64,000 bases of DNA from Alphaproteobacteria bacterium (GCA_017308135.1 JAFKFM010000011.1:62001-126000), one strand, 5' to 3'. Positions 34,358-42,677 are shown, counted from the stretch's first letter. Notes: a model not told the origin generated them from the letters alone. Numbers and translations are program-made.

Positions 34358-35504
34358 CCCCGACCTTCTGCGCCTGCGCAACGAGGGCTACGATCTCGAC
34401 GTCATTGGGGGATATCTCGTGATTCGAGATATCCCCTTCGTCGCTGCCCCGAGCGTGGTCAAACGCGGTATCTTGTTCATGGCGCTGGACTTGGAGGGCG
34501 ACATTGCCATAAAGCCCAAAACCCATGTTGCGTACTGGACCGGCGATCACCCGTGCCATCACGATGGCTCGAAGCTGAGAGCGTTCGAAAACGGATCAGC
34601 CGCGCAGAATTTCGGCGACGGCCTGCAAGCTGATTTCACGTTTTCGGCGAAGGCCGACTATCGTGACTATCATCATAAGGTGACGACTTATGTCGGTCGG
34701 ATCTCCGCCGAGGCCGCGATGATCGACGCGTCGCTCACCCCCATGACCTTTTCGCCGATTCCGGAAGACACCGACGAAAGTGTTTTTTGCTACACGGACA
34801 CCGCTTCAAGCCGGGCCGGAATCGGGGCGGCGACCGCCAAGGTCGCCGGACAGAAGATCGGCATCATTGGCGTCGGCGGTTCAGGTGCTTATGTGTTGGA
34901 TCTTGTCGCCAAAACCTCCGTGAGCAAGATCCATCTTGTCGATGGCGACATCTTCTCCCAGCACAACGCTTTTCGTGCGCCAGGTGCCCCAACCATCGAT
35001 GCCCTCAAGCAAAGACCGAAGAAGGTGTCATATCTTGCCTCGATCTACTCGAATATGCATCGAGGCATCGTCGTTCACGACGAGTTCATCGAAGAGCAAA
35101 ATCTCTCACTGCTCGATGGTCTGGATTTCGTGTTTGTCTGCTTGGATAAAGCCGGTCCGAAGAAACTCGTTGTCGAGCGACTGAAGGCAAACGGCACACC
35201 GTTTGTAGAAGTCGGCATGGGCATCCTTTTGGACGACTCTCAACTCGGCGGAATTGTTCGTATCACGACCAGTACCAATGACTCTCGAGCGGCAGCCGAT
35301 CAACACATCTCGTATGCAGACGCAGAAGATCCCGCCAATCTCTACGCGACAAACATTCAGATTGCGGAGCTCAATTCGCTGACTGCTGCCATGGCCGTCA
35401 TCCGGTGGAAAAAGCACTTCGGCGTCTATCTGGACACGCGATCCGAAGTCTATGCGGGTTACAGCATCGCATCAGGAGAGATTGTTTGCGCGGGGCTGAG
35501 ATGA
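34332..35504 (+). CDS. E2-like/ThiF E1 fusion for ubiquitin-like protein activation
   Basis: A 390-residue protein. Residues about 1-165 form an N-terminal domain like the one (DUF6791, from memory) that precedes ThiF in Ubl operons; it holds THVAYWTGDHPCHHDG with Cys75, a possible E2-type catalytic residue. Residues about 173-390 are a ThiF/E1 adenylylation domain: the nucleotide loop IGIIGVGGSGAYVLD (180-185), Asp204 and Asp206 in HLVDGDIF, and the NAFRAPGAP arginine. It would adenylate the Ubl C-terminus and pass it on. It overlaps both neighbours, so the three genes are coupled. Confidence 0.85.
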   Translation: MSRRPIALSPDLLRLRNEGYDLDVIGGYLVIRDIPFVAAPSVVKRGILFMALDLEGDIAIKPKTHVAYWTGDHPCHHDGSKLRAFENGSAAQNFGDGLQADFTFSAKADYRDYHHKVTTYVGRISAEAAMIDASLTPMTFSPIPEDTDESVFCYTDTASSRAGIGAATAKVAGQKIGIIGVGGSGAYVLDLVAKTSVSKIHLVDGDIFSQHNAFRAPGAPTIDALKQRPKKVSYLASIYSNMHRGIVVHDEFIEEQNLSLLDGLDFVFVCLDKAGPKKLVVERLKANGTPFVEVGMGILLDDSQLGGIVRITTSTNDSRAAADQHISYADAEDPANLYATNIQIAELNSLTAAMAVIRWKKHFGVYLDTRSEVYAGYSIASGEIVCAGLR

Positions 35505-35932
35505 CGCGAATCACGAGGTTGGACTGCCAACACACCGAGTTCATCCCAGAGCGGCTGCAGCCCGGCGTCCTCTATGTCTCCAAGCGATACTCAACCGCTT
35601 CACATTTGTGCTGTTGCGGGTGCGGCCAGGAAGTCGTTACTCCGTTGAAGCCATCGAAGTGGAAGCTTTCCGAAAAAGGCGGAACAGCATCGTTATGGCC
35701 CTCGATTGGTAACTGGAGCTTTCCTTGCCAATCGCACTACATCATTCGTGACGGTCGTATCGTTTGGGCGAAGCAGTTTTCCAAGCGCCAGATAGCGTTA
35801 GTGCAGTCGCAGGATCTCCTAGCTACTCAAACGCTATATGCACCTCGTCCAGTAGGGCTCGTGGCCTTCATCGCTCGTGCATTGGTACGTATTAAAGAGG
35901 ACTTTGCGAAGTTTTGGCGCATACCAAAGTGA
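35501..35932 (+). CDS. DUF6527-type cysteine-rich protein of the Ubl operon
   Basis: A 143-residue protein starting in an ATGA overlap with the E1 gene. Conserved features are LCCCGCGQEVVTPL, then SLWPSIGNWSFPCQSHYII, giving a Cys/His set suited to a bound zinc, and a basic C-terminal tail. By memory this is the DUF6527 family that accompanies multiubiquitin and ThiF genes. It may act as a Ubl protease or as a ligase-like factor; the sequence does not decide. No JAB-type deubiquitinase is visible nearby. Confidence 0.78.
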   Translation: MTRITRLDCQHTEFIPERLQPGVLYVSKRYSTASHLCCCGCGQEVVTPLKPSKWKLSEKGGTASLWPSIGNWSFPCQSHYIIRDGRIVWAKQFSKRQIALVQSQDLLATQTLYAPRPVGLVAFIARALVRIKEDFAKFWRIPK

Positions 35933-36002
35933 AGATATCTTTCTATGTTGTTTCAAAATGCGCAGTTAAACTCTTTGCTCAAGTATGAACTAAATCAAAT
36001 AT

Positions 36003-36269
36003 TCAAAGCTCTTTTCTCGCTCTCCGGATTTTTGTCGCTACGCCGACTGGTCGATTTCCAGATGAGCCGGTAATTTTTGGATAGTCGCTGGGCTTGAGTC
36101 GTTCGATCAACAGGGCGACATAATTAGGTGGAGACCGGCGGCCCTGTTCCCAACCCCGAACAGTATCTACAGCAACGCCAATCAACTCGGCCGCTTGACT
36201 CTGCGTCAAGCCATGCTGAGTTCGCCATTTCCTGAAATCTGATCCGTCGATCTTCTTCATATGCATCAC
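36003..36269 (-). CDS. Small helix-turn-helix regulator divergent from Lon-type AAA+ gene
   Basis: An 88-residue protein, MMHMKKIDGSDFRKW at the start, then the HTH LTQSQAAELIGVAVDTVRGW, and a basic C-terminus (IRRARKEL). The decayed paralogue at 27904-28155 begins at the MKK methionine (36260 here), so that may be the true start. It lies 100 bp from the divergent AAA+ gene with a perfect palindrome between, and likely represses that module. Confidence 0.85.
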   Translation of the reverse strand: MMHMKKIDGSDFRKWRTQHGLTQSQAAELIGVAVDTVRGWEQGRRSPPNYVALLIERLKPSDYPKITGSSGNRPVGVATKIRRARKEL

Positions 36270-36325
36270 ATGGATAACGCGAGTTGCTAGCGCGCGCGAA
36301 GTGATTTTGCTTGAAATTAGTATTT

Positions 36326-36342
36326 ATTACTAGTATAGTAAT
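36326..36342. promoter_or_regulatory. Palindromic operator between HTH and AAA+ genes
   Basis: ATTACTA-GTA-TAGTAAT, a perfect 7-bp inverted repeat 28 bp upstream of the AAA+ ATG in the divergent gap. The decayed copy has TTAATAGTATAA at a comparable place (about 28222-28235). Confidence 0.65.
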
Positions 36343-36369
36343 CTCATCCTGATCAAGAAGGCGGGTGCG

Positions 36370-37749
36370 ATGGACGTGGATGAAGATATTCCGATCGATG
36401 ATCTGCCCGACAATCGTCTTTGGTTGCTGGTCTATCCAGGCCACATGAGCCAAAGCCAAAAAAGACGAATTTCGCGCTTCTTGGAAGCATCCGCAGGCTC
36501 CATTCTTACAAGGAACTCCGACCGCGAGATCCTGAATCTCAAAAAACATGAGCTACTGGCCCTCGCTGTGAGGTCCCTTCGTGCCGGGCTGGATGTCAGC
36601 GTTGTCGGATCATTTATTTCGTTGGCCAGCGAAGCCGGCTCTCTGATCGCCGATGTCGCGCTGGCTCAATTCGCTTACGTAGCGATCCGGCGAAGTTCTG
36701 GTCGATCTTATTCAATGGCCGATCGAAAAAGCCTCCGGCGCGTATTGCGTCGTCTCGTGCTGGAAATCGATGGCGATCCGATCTTGGAGGCGTTTGACCA
36801 GTATCACGCCGAGTTTGTCAGCTCGTCTGAGGCTATACGAATCAGCGATGTGTGGGGGCAAATAAGCTCGTCCGAGAGCGTGCGAGCCGCGTATCGAGTT
36901 ATCGCGCCTAATCTTAAGTCGACCGCCCATATCGAAGGTGGCGGTAAAGAATTTGAGGTTTTGAAAACGCCTCTTCCGCTTTGGCGTTCGTCGATCTCAT
37001 CTTCAATTCTTACGACCGTGCTTTCGACAGAATTTCCTCACTTCACCGAAGTCGCAAGTGACATAGCTCGCTTTATCTGCGGTGACGAAAGCGATTCTCT
37101 TCGTTCCCTCTTGGTCGTTGGTCCACCTGGCATTGGCAAGGATTCTGTACTGCGGAGGGCCGCTCAGCTCGTAGGTCGACCCTTCGGAGAATACGATCTG
37201 GCGGGGAGTAGCGATAACCGGATCCTCAAAGGCACGTCCAAGGGGTGGAGCTCTGCAAGTCCGAGTTTCCCGGCGGGGATATGCGCGCAAAATCTTTATG
37301 CAAATCCGTTGTTGATTCTCAACGAACTGGATTGCGCAGGGGGGAATCGTAGAAACGGTAATGTCCATGAAGCGTTATTGGGGCTATGTGAGCCAACGAC
37401 GCGCGCGAATTGGTTCGATGATGGTCTCGGTGTGCCTCTCGATCTTGGGGCGCTGGCCATCGCATTCACAGCTAACGGCACGTCGGGTACGCCGGGCGCT
37501 CTATTAAGCCGCCTGCGGATCCTGCATGTCGAGAAACCGCGCGCTGAGCATGTGAGAGACATTCTTCAGCAGGCACGCCGCCGTGTTGCAGCGGAGCGGC
37601 AGGTCGATATCGATGATCTCGCTGAACCAAGCGCGCAGGTAATCAGGAACCTTGAGGCCGCGGCACGAAAAGGGCGGTTTCATTTGCGATTGGCAGACCG
37701 CGTAGTGCGTGCGCTTAGCGAGCTTCAGCCAGCAAAGCCGATGCATTGA
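36370..37749 (+). CDS. Lon-type AAA+ ATPase lacking a protease domain
   Basis: A 459-residue protein. Residues 1-240 are a helical N-terminal region I do not recognise. Residues about 245-390 are an AAA+ module closest to Lon: Walker A GPPGIGKD (251-258), Walker B PLLILNELD (Asn318-Glu319, Asn where Asp is usual), Lon-like CEPTTRANWFDDGLGVPLDL, sensor-1 Asn369 in AFTANG and an arginine finger at SRLRIL (381). It ends at residue 459 with no Ser-Lys peptidase domain. The next genes are a basic peptide and an exonuclease. A stub of a second copy lies at 28266. Confidence 0.85.
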   Translation: MDVDEDIPIDDLPDNRLWLLVYPGHMSQSQKRRISRFLEASAGSILTRNSDREILNLKKHELLALAVRSLRAGLDVSVVGSFISLASEAGSLIADVALAQFAYVAIRRSSGRSYSMADRKSLRRVLRRLVLEIDGDPILEAFDQYHAEFVSSSEAIRISDVWGQISSSESVRAAYRVIAPNLKSTAHIEGGGKEFEVLKTPLPLWRSSISSSILTTVLSTEFPHFTEVASDIARFICGDESDSLRSLLVVGPPGIGKDSVLRRAAQLVGRPFGEYDLAGSSDNRILKGTSKGWSSASPSFPAGICAQNLYANPLLILNELDCAGGNRRNGNVHEALLGLCEPTTRANWFDDGLGVPLDLGALAIAFTANGTSGTPGALLSRLRILHVEKPRAEHVRDILQQARRRVAAERQVDIDDLAEPSAQVIRNLEAAARKGRFHLRLADRVVRALSELQPAKPMH

Positions 37750-37787
37750 TGCCGAAAGTTTTATCGCCGCAGCCCAGGAGAAGTTCG

Positions 37788-38027
37788 ATGATTGAGTTGT
37801 TGATGGGTGCCTTTGAACCTCAGGCTTTCCTTGCAAACTTGATCGGCGAGGCGACGAATGATGTCTCTGCAAAGGCAGCATTTTTTGCCGTCAAGTCGGT
37901 CGGCGTTGCATTGTTGGGTATGGCTTCAAATTCTCGTCGGCCCGGTGCCGCGGCTAAGCGCGTCACCTCTAAAAGTCAAAAGCGCAAGGTCAAGTCTTCA
38001 GTAAAGCGCCCTCCTCGTCGCCGTTGA
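37788..38027 (+). CDS. 79-residue protein with strongly basic tail
   Basis: ATG 37788 has a good ribosome binding site (AGGAGAAG, 5 bp before). The first half is helical or hydrophobic (MIELLMGAFEPQAFLANLIG, FFAVKSVGVALLGM); the last 30 residues are almost all Lys, Arg, Ser and Pro (SQKRKVKSSVKRPPRRR), suggesting nucleic-acid contact. A longer form from ATG 37749 is possible. It sits between the AAA+ and exonuclease genes on the same strand. No family recognised. Confidence 0.6.
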   Translation: MIELLMGAFEPQAFLANLIGEATNDVSAKAAFFAVKSVGVALLGMASNSRRPGAAAKRVTSKSQKRKVKSSVKRPPRRR

Positions 38028-38056
38028 TGCGCCAACTAGAATTTTGATGAAGGCAG

Positions 38057-38635
38057 ATGATCATTGCATTCATTGATTTTGAAGCTTCGGCTTTAGAAAA
38101 CGGCTATCCGATAGAGGTCGGGTATGCGCGCTCTGACGGCATTGTGGGCGCATTTCTGATCAAGCCGCGTTCAGAATGGCTTTATCTCAATTGGAGCTCG
38201 GCTTCGCAGAGCATTCATCGACTGCCGCGCACGATTCTAAATCAAGGACTGGATGCCAATGAGGTGCTCGCGCGCCTTAACGTTGAGCTGCAAGGCTGTG
38301 TATGCTTTGCGACCGCGCCTGCGTTCGATTGGCAATGGCTGCAGATGCTAAATCCAGGTCAGGCGCTTGATTTTCGACTGATGCAAACGCCGGCAGATTC
38401 ACTGTTGATGATGGTCGCCGAAGAAGCTGGAATTCCGGGGCCTATTGCGGCGCGTATCGTCGATCGCGCCACACGACTTGGCGGTCACACGGCCGCGGGG
38501 GATGCCGTCGGTCTGGCTGCGGGGTACGAGATTTTGAGGCGGCCTGGTGAGATCCGAATGAAGGAGGCTGAGGCTTGCTTTCGGAGGTGGCTGTCGTCAG
38601 CCGTGGCGGCGGCTGCGGCGTGGCGAAGCGGATAA
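38057..38635 (+). CDS. DEDDh 3'-5' exonuclease (DnaQ/RNase T fold)
   Basis: A 192-residue nuclease. The five metal and catalytic residues of the DEDDh class are in place: Asp7 and Glu9 (FIDFEAS), Asp91 (APAFDWQW), His144 and Asp149 (GGHTAAGDAVGL). It is a stand-alone domain of the size of small DnaQ-like exonucleases. It lies 29 bp after the basic peptide, likely one operon with the AAA+ protein. DNA or RNA as substrate cannot be told from sequence. Confidence 0.85.
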   Translation: MIIAFIDFEASALENGYPIEVGYARSDGIVGAFLIKPRSEWLYLNWSSASQSIHRLPRTILNQGLDANEVLARLNVELQGCVCFATAPAFDWQWLQMLNPGQALDFRLMQTPADSLLMMVAEEAGIPGPIAARIVDRATRLGGHTAAGDAVGLAAGYEILRRPGEIRMKEAEACFRRWLSSAVAAAAAWRSG

Positions 38636-38904
38636 GGGGGAACTGATCATCTCTATAGCGTGCGCGAATAGAACTCGTCCTTGGCGTAGGATTCAGGTGA
38701 TTTCTTGTGATTTGAAGCGAGGAGTTTTTTAACCACTTGAAAACGCAATGCTAATTCGAGCGACGTTCCGGAACATGGCGCTACGATTGCGGGGTGCAAC
38801 CGGCATCAAACATCCCTTTAATCATAGAGACCCAGGGCGACCTAGAGAGCTCGGGGGCGGAGCCGTGCGCAGGGACGTCAACTGATCAGACGAGCGGCGA
38901 TTTT

Positions 38905-39216
38905 ATGTCTCTAGATTGGCTTTCAGAGCGGTGGTCTTGCTCACGCAAAACGGCACGTCAAAAACTCCAAGTCTATGGTTTAGGCATCTGTCCGGCTGGA
39001 ACTTGGCTAGTCTCTAGAGCCCGAGTCGAAGCGTTTGAAGCATCACTTTTTTGTAAGCCCCAGAATGTTTCATGCGACCCTAGCGTTACAGATCAGGTCG
39101 CTAAGCGCGCTTCGACGGTCAACGACAATCTAAAAAAATTCGGAGTCACCGAAAACGCCGATCTAAAGCGTCGCCTATTAAATCTAACATCATCGAGATC
39201 AAGAAAGGCCGGCTGA
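38905..39216 (+). CDS. Small HTH protein next to the integrase, possible excisionase
   Basis: About 103 residues from ATG 38905, opening with MSLDWLSERWSCSRKTARQK, a winged-helix start similar to AlpA/excisionase-like proteins, then a basic C-terminus (RSRKAG). It ends 2 bp before the integrase start, the usual place for a recombination directionality factor. A GTG 38794 would add 37 disordered residues. The role is inferred from position. Confidence 0.55.
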   Translation: MSLDWLSERWSCSRKTARQKLQVYGLGICPAGTWLVSRARVEAFEASLFCKPQNVSCDPSVTDQVAKRASTVNDNLKKFGVTENADLKRRLLNLTSSRSRKAG

Positions 39217-39218
39217 CC

Positions 39219-40697
39219 ATGCGTGGGCGCTCCGTCTATCTTCAGAAATCGACCGGCCGCTGGCGGATTGATTTCTACCATCAGGGCCGCCGCGTGCATT
39301 CCTACGCCAAGAATTTGGATGGGTCATTGTCTCGCACTCGAGGAGAAGCCGAGCAAGCAGCGTTTCGCCTCCGAGAGGCGCTCGTCAATCCTGGCTCGTT
39401 CGGTGCGACTTCGAACTCGGCCATTGAAACCTCGGTGCCGCAAGTGTCGGTCGCGCCGATGCATCAGCATGCTTCAGCGGCGAATTCATACACTCTTGGT
39501 GAAGCCGTACTTTCTTACGCGGCGGCATCTTCAGGCCTTCGGTCCTGGCCCTCGATCCAAGGTTATTTATCGACTATCAACTTGTTTTTTGGGCAAGAGT
39601 TTCTTGTCAACGATCTTGACGAAGTGAAGCTCGCCGAGTTCCGAGAATGGTTGCAAAGCGCGCCAATCCTTAACTATCGCGGTGGACCTACGACTCCTCA
39701 AAAATCAAAGCGACCAGAGGATCAGCTTTATTCAGTCCGCACTGCAAAAGAGTCGGATGTAGACGCCAAGTCTGCCGCGACACCGCAACGTAGCGAGACG
39801 ACGGTCAGAAAATACCTCAAGGCTTTGCGGTCAGTTTTGCTGATGGCGCATCGTAAAATTGATCCCAATGATCCGTTGGGGCGGCCCCATTTGCGGGCCA
39901 TGCCGGCGTTCAAAAATCTTCGGGATCCACAAGGGACACCGCGCCCATTTCCTGCCGAACGACTGTCAGATGTTCTTGCGCATCTCCCTGCGCATGCCCA
40001 AGCCGTGGTACTTGGTGCGGTGTTTACGGGCTGGCGCCGTGGGCAAGTGTGCGCTTCGCAGGTCAGTTGGCTGGACGACGAACGACAAGCGCTTCGCCAT
40101 GATAGTCACAATAAGGGTAAGCGCGAGGGATGGACGCCGCTCAGCCCAGAGGGTTACGTGTTTTTCTGCGCATTGAGAGAGCAAGCGCAGGCGATTGGCT
40201 CAAAGCATTTCATTAACTATCGGGAGCCTAAATCGGGTCGCTGGCGATCGATCAAAACTATCGAGAGAAGTTGGCTGCGCGCGTTGGAAGCAGTCGGCTT
40301 AGCTGGCCAGTTCCGATTCCACGATTTGAAAGCGATGGTGCTCTCGAAGATGGCTGCTGCGCGTGTAGATCCACGGACGCTTCAGTCGATTGGTCAGCAT
40401 GCTGATATCGAAACGACTATGCGACATTACATATTCACGCAGTTCGATGCGGCGCGCGATGCACAAACGCTCGTCAGTAAGGAGCTGGCTGATGCGGGTC
40501 TTGATCTCAATTTTGCAGTGAAGAAAGCGACCGAAGAGGCAAAGTCGCAGGAAATAAAACCCGCGAAGTCCCACACGAAGTCCCACAAACCGAGCGCGGC
40601 GCGCGTCGTCGTGAAACCCTCGAAACTGTCTAAGTCATTGAAAGTAATGGCGCGCCCGGCGCGACTCGAACGCGCGACCTTCAGCTTCGGAGGCTGA
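39219..40697 (+). CDS. Tyrosine-type site-specific integrase
   Basis: A 492-residue integrase with N-terminal arm and SAM-like domains and a C-terminal catalytic domain. Catalytic positions are Arg273/274 (FTGWRRGQV), Lys near 301, His368 in FRFHDLKA, His394 in SIGQHADI and Tyr404 in RHYI. The usual HxxR arginine is Lys371 here, a variant seen in some phage integrases. The last about 15 codons (MARPARLERATFSFGG) are antisense to the tRNA-Arg gene, so the gene's 3' end lies within the attachment site. It is the right border of an integrated element extending leftwards. Confidence 0.9.
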   Translation: MRGRSVYLQKSTGRWRIDFYHQGRRVHSYAKNLDGSLSRTRGEAEQAAFRLREALVNPGSFGATSNSAIETSVPQVSVAPMHQHASAANSYTLGEAVLSYAAASSGLRSWPSIQGYLSTINLFFGQEFLVNDLDEVKLAEFREWLQSAPILNYRGGPTTPQKSKRPEDQLYSVRTAKESDVDAKSAATPQRSETTVRKYLKALRSVLLMAHRKIDPNDPLGRPHLRAMPAFKNLRDPQGTPRPFPAERLSDVLAHLPAHAQAVVLGAVFTGWRRGQVCASQVSWLDDERQALRHDSHNKGKREGWTPLSPEGYVFFCALREQAQAIGSKHFINYREPKSGRWRSIKTIERSWLRALEAVGLAGQFRFHDLKAMVLSKMAAARVDPRTLQSIGQHADIETTMRHYIFTQFDAARDAQTLVSKELADAGLDLNFAVKKATEEAKSQEIKPAKSHTKSHKPSAARVVVKPSKLSKSLKVMARPARLERATFSFGG

Positions 40698-40724
40698 CAC
40701 TCTATCCAACTGAGCTACGGGCGC
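40648..40724 (-). tRNA. tRNA-Arg (anticodon CCG)
   Basis: The minus strand folds into a complete 77-nt cloverleaf: acceptor GCGCCCG/CGGGCGC, D arm GCTC, anticodon stem TCAGC/GCTGA around loop CTCCGAA (anticodon CCG), T arm GCGCG-TTCGAGT-CGCGC, discriminator G and an encoded CCA. Its 3' end faces the integrase gene, so it is the probable attachment site of the element to its left. Confidence 0.95.
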
Positions 40725-40800
40725 CCCGTCCTTGCGGACCTGTCCTTTACGGACGGGCGGAAACTAGCCCAAGCGCCCGCCATACGCAAATGCCGTGAAT

Positions 40801-41733
40801 TCAGGGCGATTTGGCCCGTTCCAGCACCCAATCGGCCACGTCCGCTTGTACTTTCGCGCGGCCCAGATCGCGCAGCAGCATATGAAAGCCGGTCGTGTAG
40901 GTCTTGACCGTGCGGTCGCCGGATTTCGGCAGGCGGTCGAGCATCGCGCCCATCGCGTCGTCGGGAATCAGATTGTCGTTGGCGCCGATCAGGAACAAGG
41001 CGGGCGCCACGAAACCGGGGGCGGCCGCATAGGCCGCATCCATCAACCCGACGAGGCCGTAAAGCGCATCGACCCGCGTGCGCTTGAGCACCAGCGGATC
41101 GCGGCCCAGCGCGCGCAGCATCGGAATATTGTCGGAGGGGCGAATACCAATCCCTTCGACCGTCGGCGCGAAGCCGGGGATCGTGTGCGCGAGCAGCCAG
41201 AGCCAGGCATTGCTCCACCAGCTCAGCGTCTCGCGGCCGCGCACGGCGGGGGCGGCGAGAATGGCCCCCCGCGCGACACCCAAACCGCCGGACGAATAGG
41301 CGGCCATGATCACGGCCCCGCCCATGCTTTCGCCCGCGACGAAGATCGGCACGCCGGGATGTTTGGCGGCGACCAGGGCGATCGCCGAGCGAAGATCGCC
41401 GGTCAGCGCCGAATCGCCCGCCCAAATACCGGGCCGCGGTGCGCGGCCGAAACCGCGCTGGTCATAGGCATAAGTCGCGATACCCGCTTTCGCCCAAGTC
41501 TCGGCCGGCATTTCCCAGGCGCGCGAATAATCGTTGAAGCCGTGCAGGGCGAGGATCACGGCTTTGATCGCGCCGTCGGGCTTCCACAGCCGATAGGGCA
41601 ACACGGCGCCATCCGCCATGGTGAACGACGCGTCGCTCAAAGCGGGGGCTTGTGTCGCCGGTCCCAACCCCTGTTGCGACGGCTGCGCGCAAGCCGCCGT
41701 CAACAGCAGCAGCAGAACGGCGACAAGCCTCAT
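40801..41733 (-). CDS. Alpha/beta-hydrolase lipoprotein (lysophospholipase-like)
   Basis: About 310 residues from ATG 41733. The signal ends in a lipobox (LLLLTAAC), so it is likely anchored in a membrane. The serine nucleophile is in AGESMGGAV, the oxyanion region is in LALHGFNDYSRAW, and the catalytic His lies near GFHMLLRD. It resembles monoglyceride lipase/lysophospholipase (COG2267). Its ATG overlaps the ABC ATPase stop. Confidence 0.85.
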   Translation of the reverse strand: MRLVAVLLLLLTAACAQPSQQGLGPATQAPALSDASFTMADGAVLPYRLWKPDGAIKAVILALHGFNDYSRAWEMPAETWAKAGIATYAYDQRGFGRAPRPGIWAGDSALTGDLRSAIALVAAKHPGVPIFVAGESMGGAVIMAAYSSGGLGVARGAILAAPAVRGRETLSWWSNAWLWLLAHTIPGFAPTVEGIGIRPSDNIPMLRALGRDPLVLKRTRVDALYGLVGLMDAAYAAAPGFVAPALFLIGANDNLIPDDAMGAMLDRLPKSGDRTVKTYTTGFHMLLRDLGRAKVQADVADWVLERAKSP

Positions 41734-42677
41734 GCCGCCGAGCGGACGAGTTGCAGGAACACGTCTTCGAGGTCGCTTTCGCGCGTGCTGAGATCGGCGA
41801 TGCCCACACCCGATTGCGCGACCGCGCCCAGAATGTCCGACGCTTTGACGGCGCTGGGCCGATAGGGGACGACCAGCAGACGCGAGGCTTCGAGCTTCGC
41901 GCCGAACGGGACCAGCGAGGCCGGGACCTCCGCAAGGTCGCAATCGATCGTGATGCGCATTTCCTTGGCGTCGACGCGCGCCAGCAGCGCGTCCTTGCTG
42001 TCGTCGGCGACCAGCTTGCCGTGATTGATGATCGCGATGCGATCGCACAGCTCCTCGGCCTCTTGCAGATAATGCGTCGTCAAGATGACGGTCGTGCCCT
42101 TGGCGTTGAGCTGGCGCACATAGGCCCACAGGCTTTGGCGCAATTCGATATCCACGCCGGCGGTGGGCTCGTCCAAGATCAACACCGGCGGCGTATGGAC
42201 CAGCGCCTTGGCGACCAGCACGCGCCGTCGCATGCCGCCCGACAGCGAACGCGCATAGGCATCGGCTTTGTCGGCAAGGCCGACGGCGGCGAGGATTTCG
42301 GCCGTGCGCCGCTCGGCTTGCGGCACGCCGTAGAGCCCGGCTTGCAGTTCCAGCAATTCGCGCGGCGTGAAGAAGGGGTCGAAATTGATTTCCTGCGGCA
42401 CGATGCCGATGGCCCCGCGCGCGGCGCGCGCGTCCCGGTCGATATCGATGCCCCAGACCTTGGCGCTGCCGGCGGTCTTGTTGACCAAGCCCGCCAGGAT
42501 GTTGATCAGCGTCGACTTGCCCGCCCCGTTGGGGCCCAGCAGGCCGAAAATCATGCCGCGCGGCACGTTCAGCGAGACGTTATCCAGCGCTTTTTTTCCG
42601 CCGGCATAGACCTTGGTCAGGCCGCGCAGTTCCAGGGCGTTTTCGGGCGGGGCAGGTTGCATCGGGGTGGTTTCCAT
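41730..42677 (-). CDS. ABC transporter ATP-binding protein
   Basis: A 315-residue ATPase with Walker A LLGPNGAGKST, signature LSGGMRRRV, Walker B LILDEPTAGVD and a switch His in LTTHYLQEAEE. It is of the CcmA/drug-exporter type (ABC-2 class). No permease gene adjoins it, so its partner lies elsewhere; the next gene is the hydrolase lipoprotein with a 4-bp overlap. Confidence 0.9.
   Translation of the reverse strand: METTPMQPAPPENALELRGLTKVYAGGKKALDNVSLNVPRGMIFGLLGPNGAGKSTLINILAGLVNKTAGSAKVWGIDIDRDARAARGAIGIVPQEINFDPFFTPRELLELQAGLYGVPQAERRTAEILAAVGLADKADAYARSLSGGMRRRVLVAKALVHTPPVLILDEPTAGVDIELRQSLWAYVRQLNAKGTTVILTTHYLQEAEELCDRIAIINHGKLVADDSKDALLARVDAKEMRITIDCDLAEVPASLVPFGAKLEASRLLVVPYRPSAVKASDILGAVAQSGVGIADLSTRESDLEDVFLQLVRSAA

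Noticed and set aside
40648..40697. Integrase C-terminus MARPARLERATFSFGG as a protein domain
   Set aside because: It is the antisense translation of the tRNA-Arg gene, a common artefact at tRNA attachment sites, not a conserved domain.
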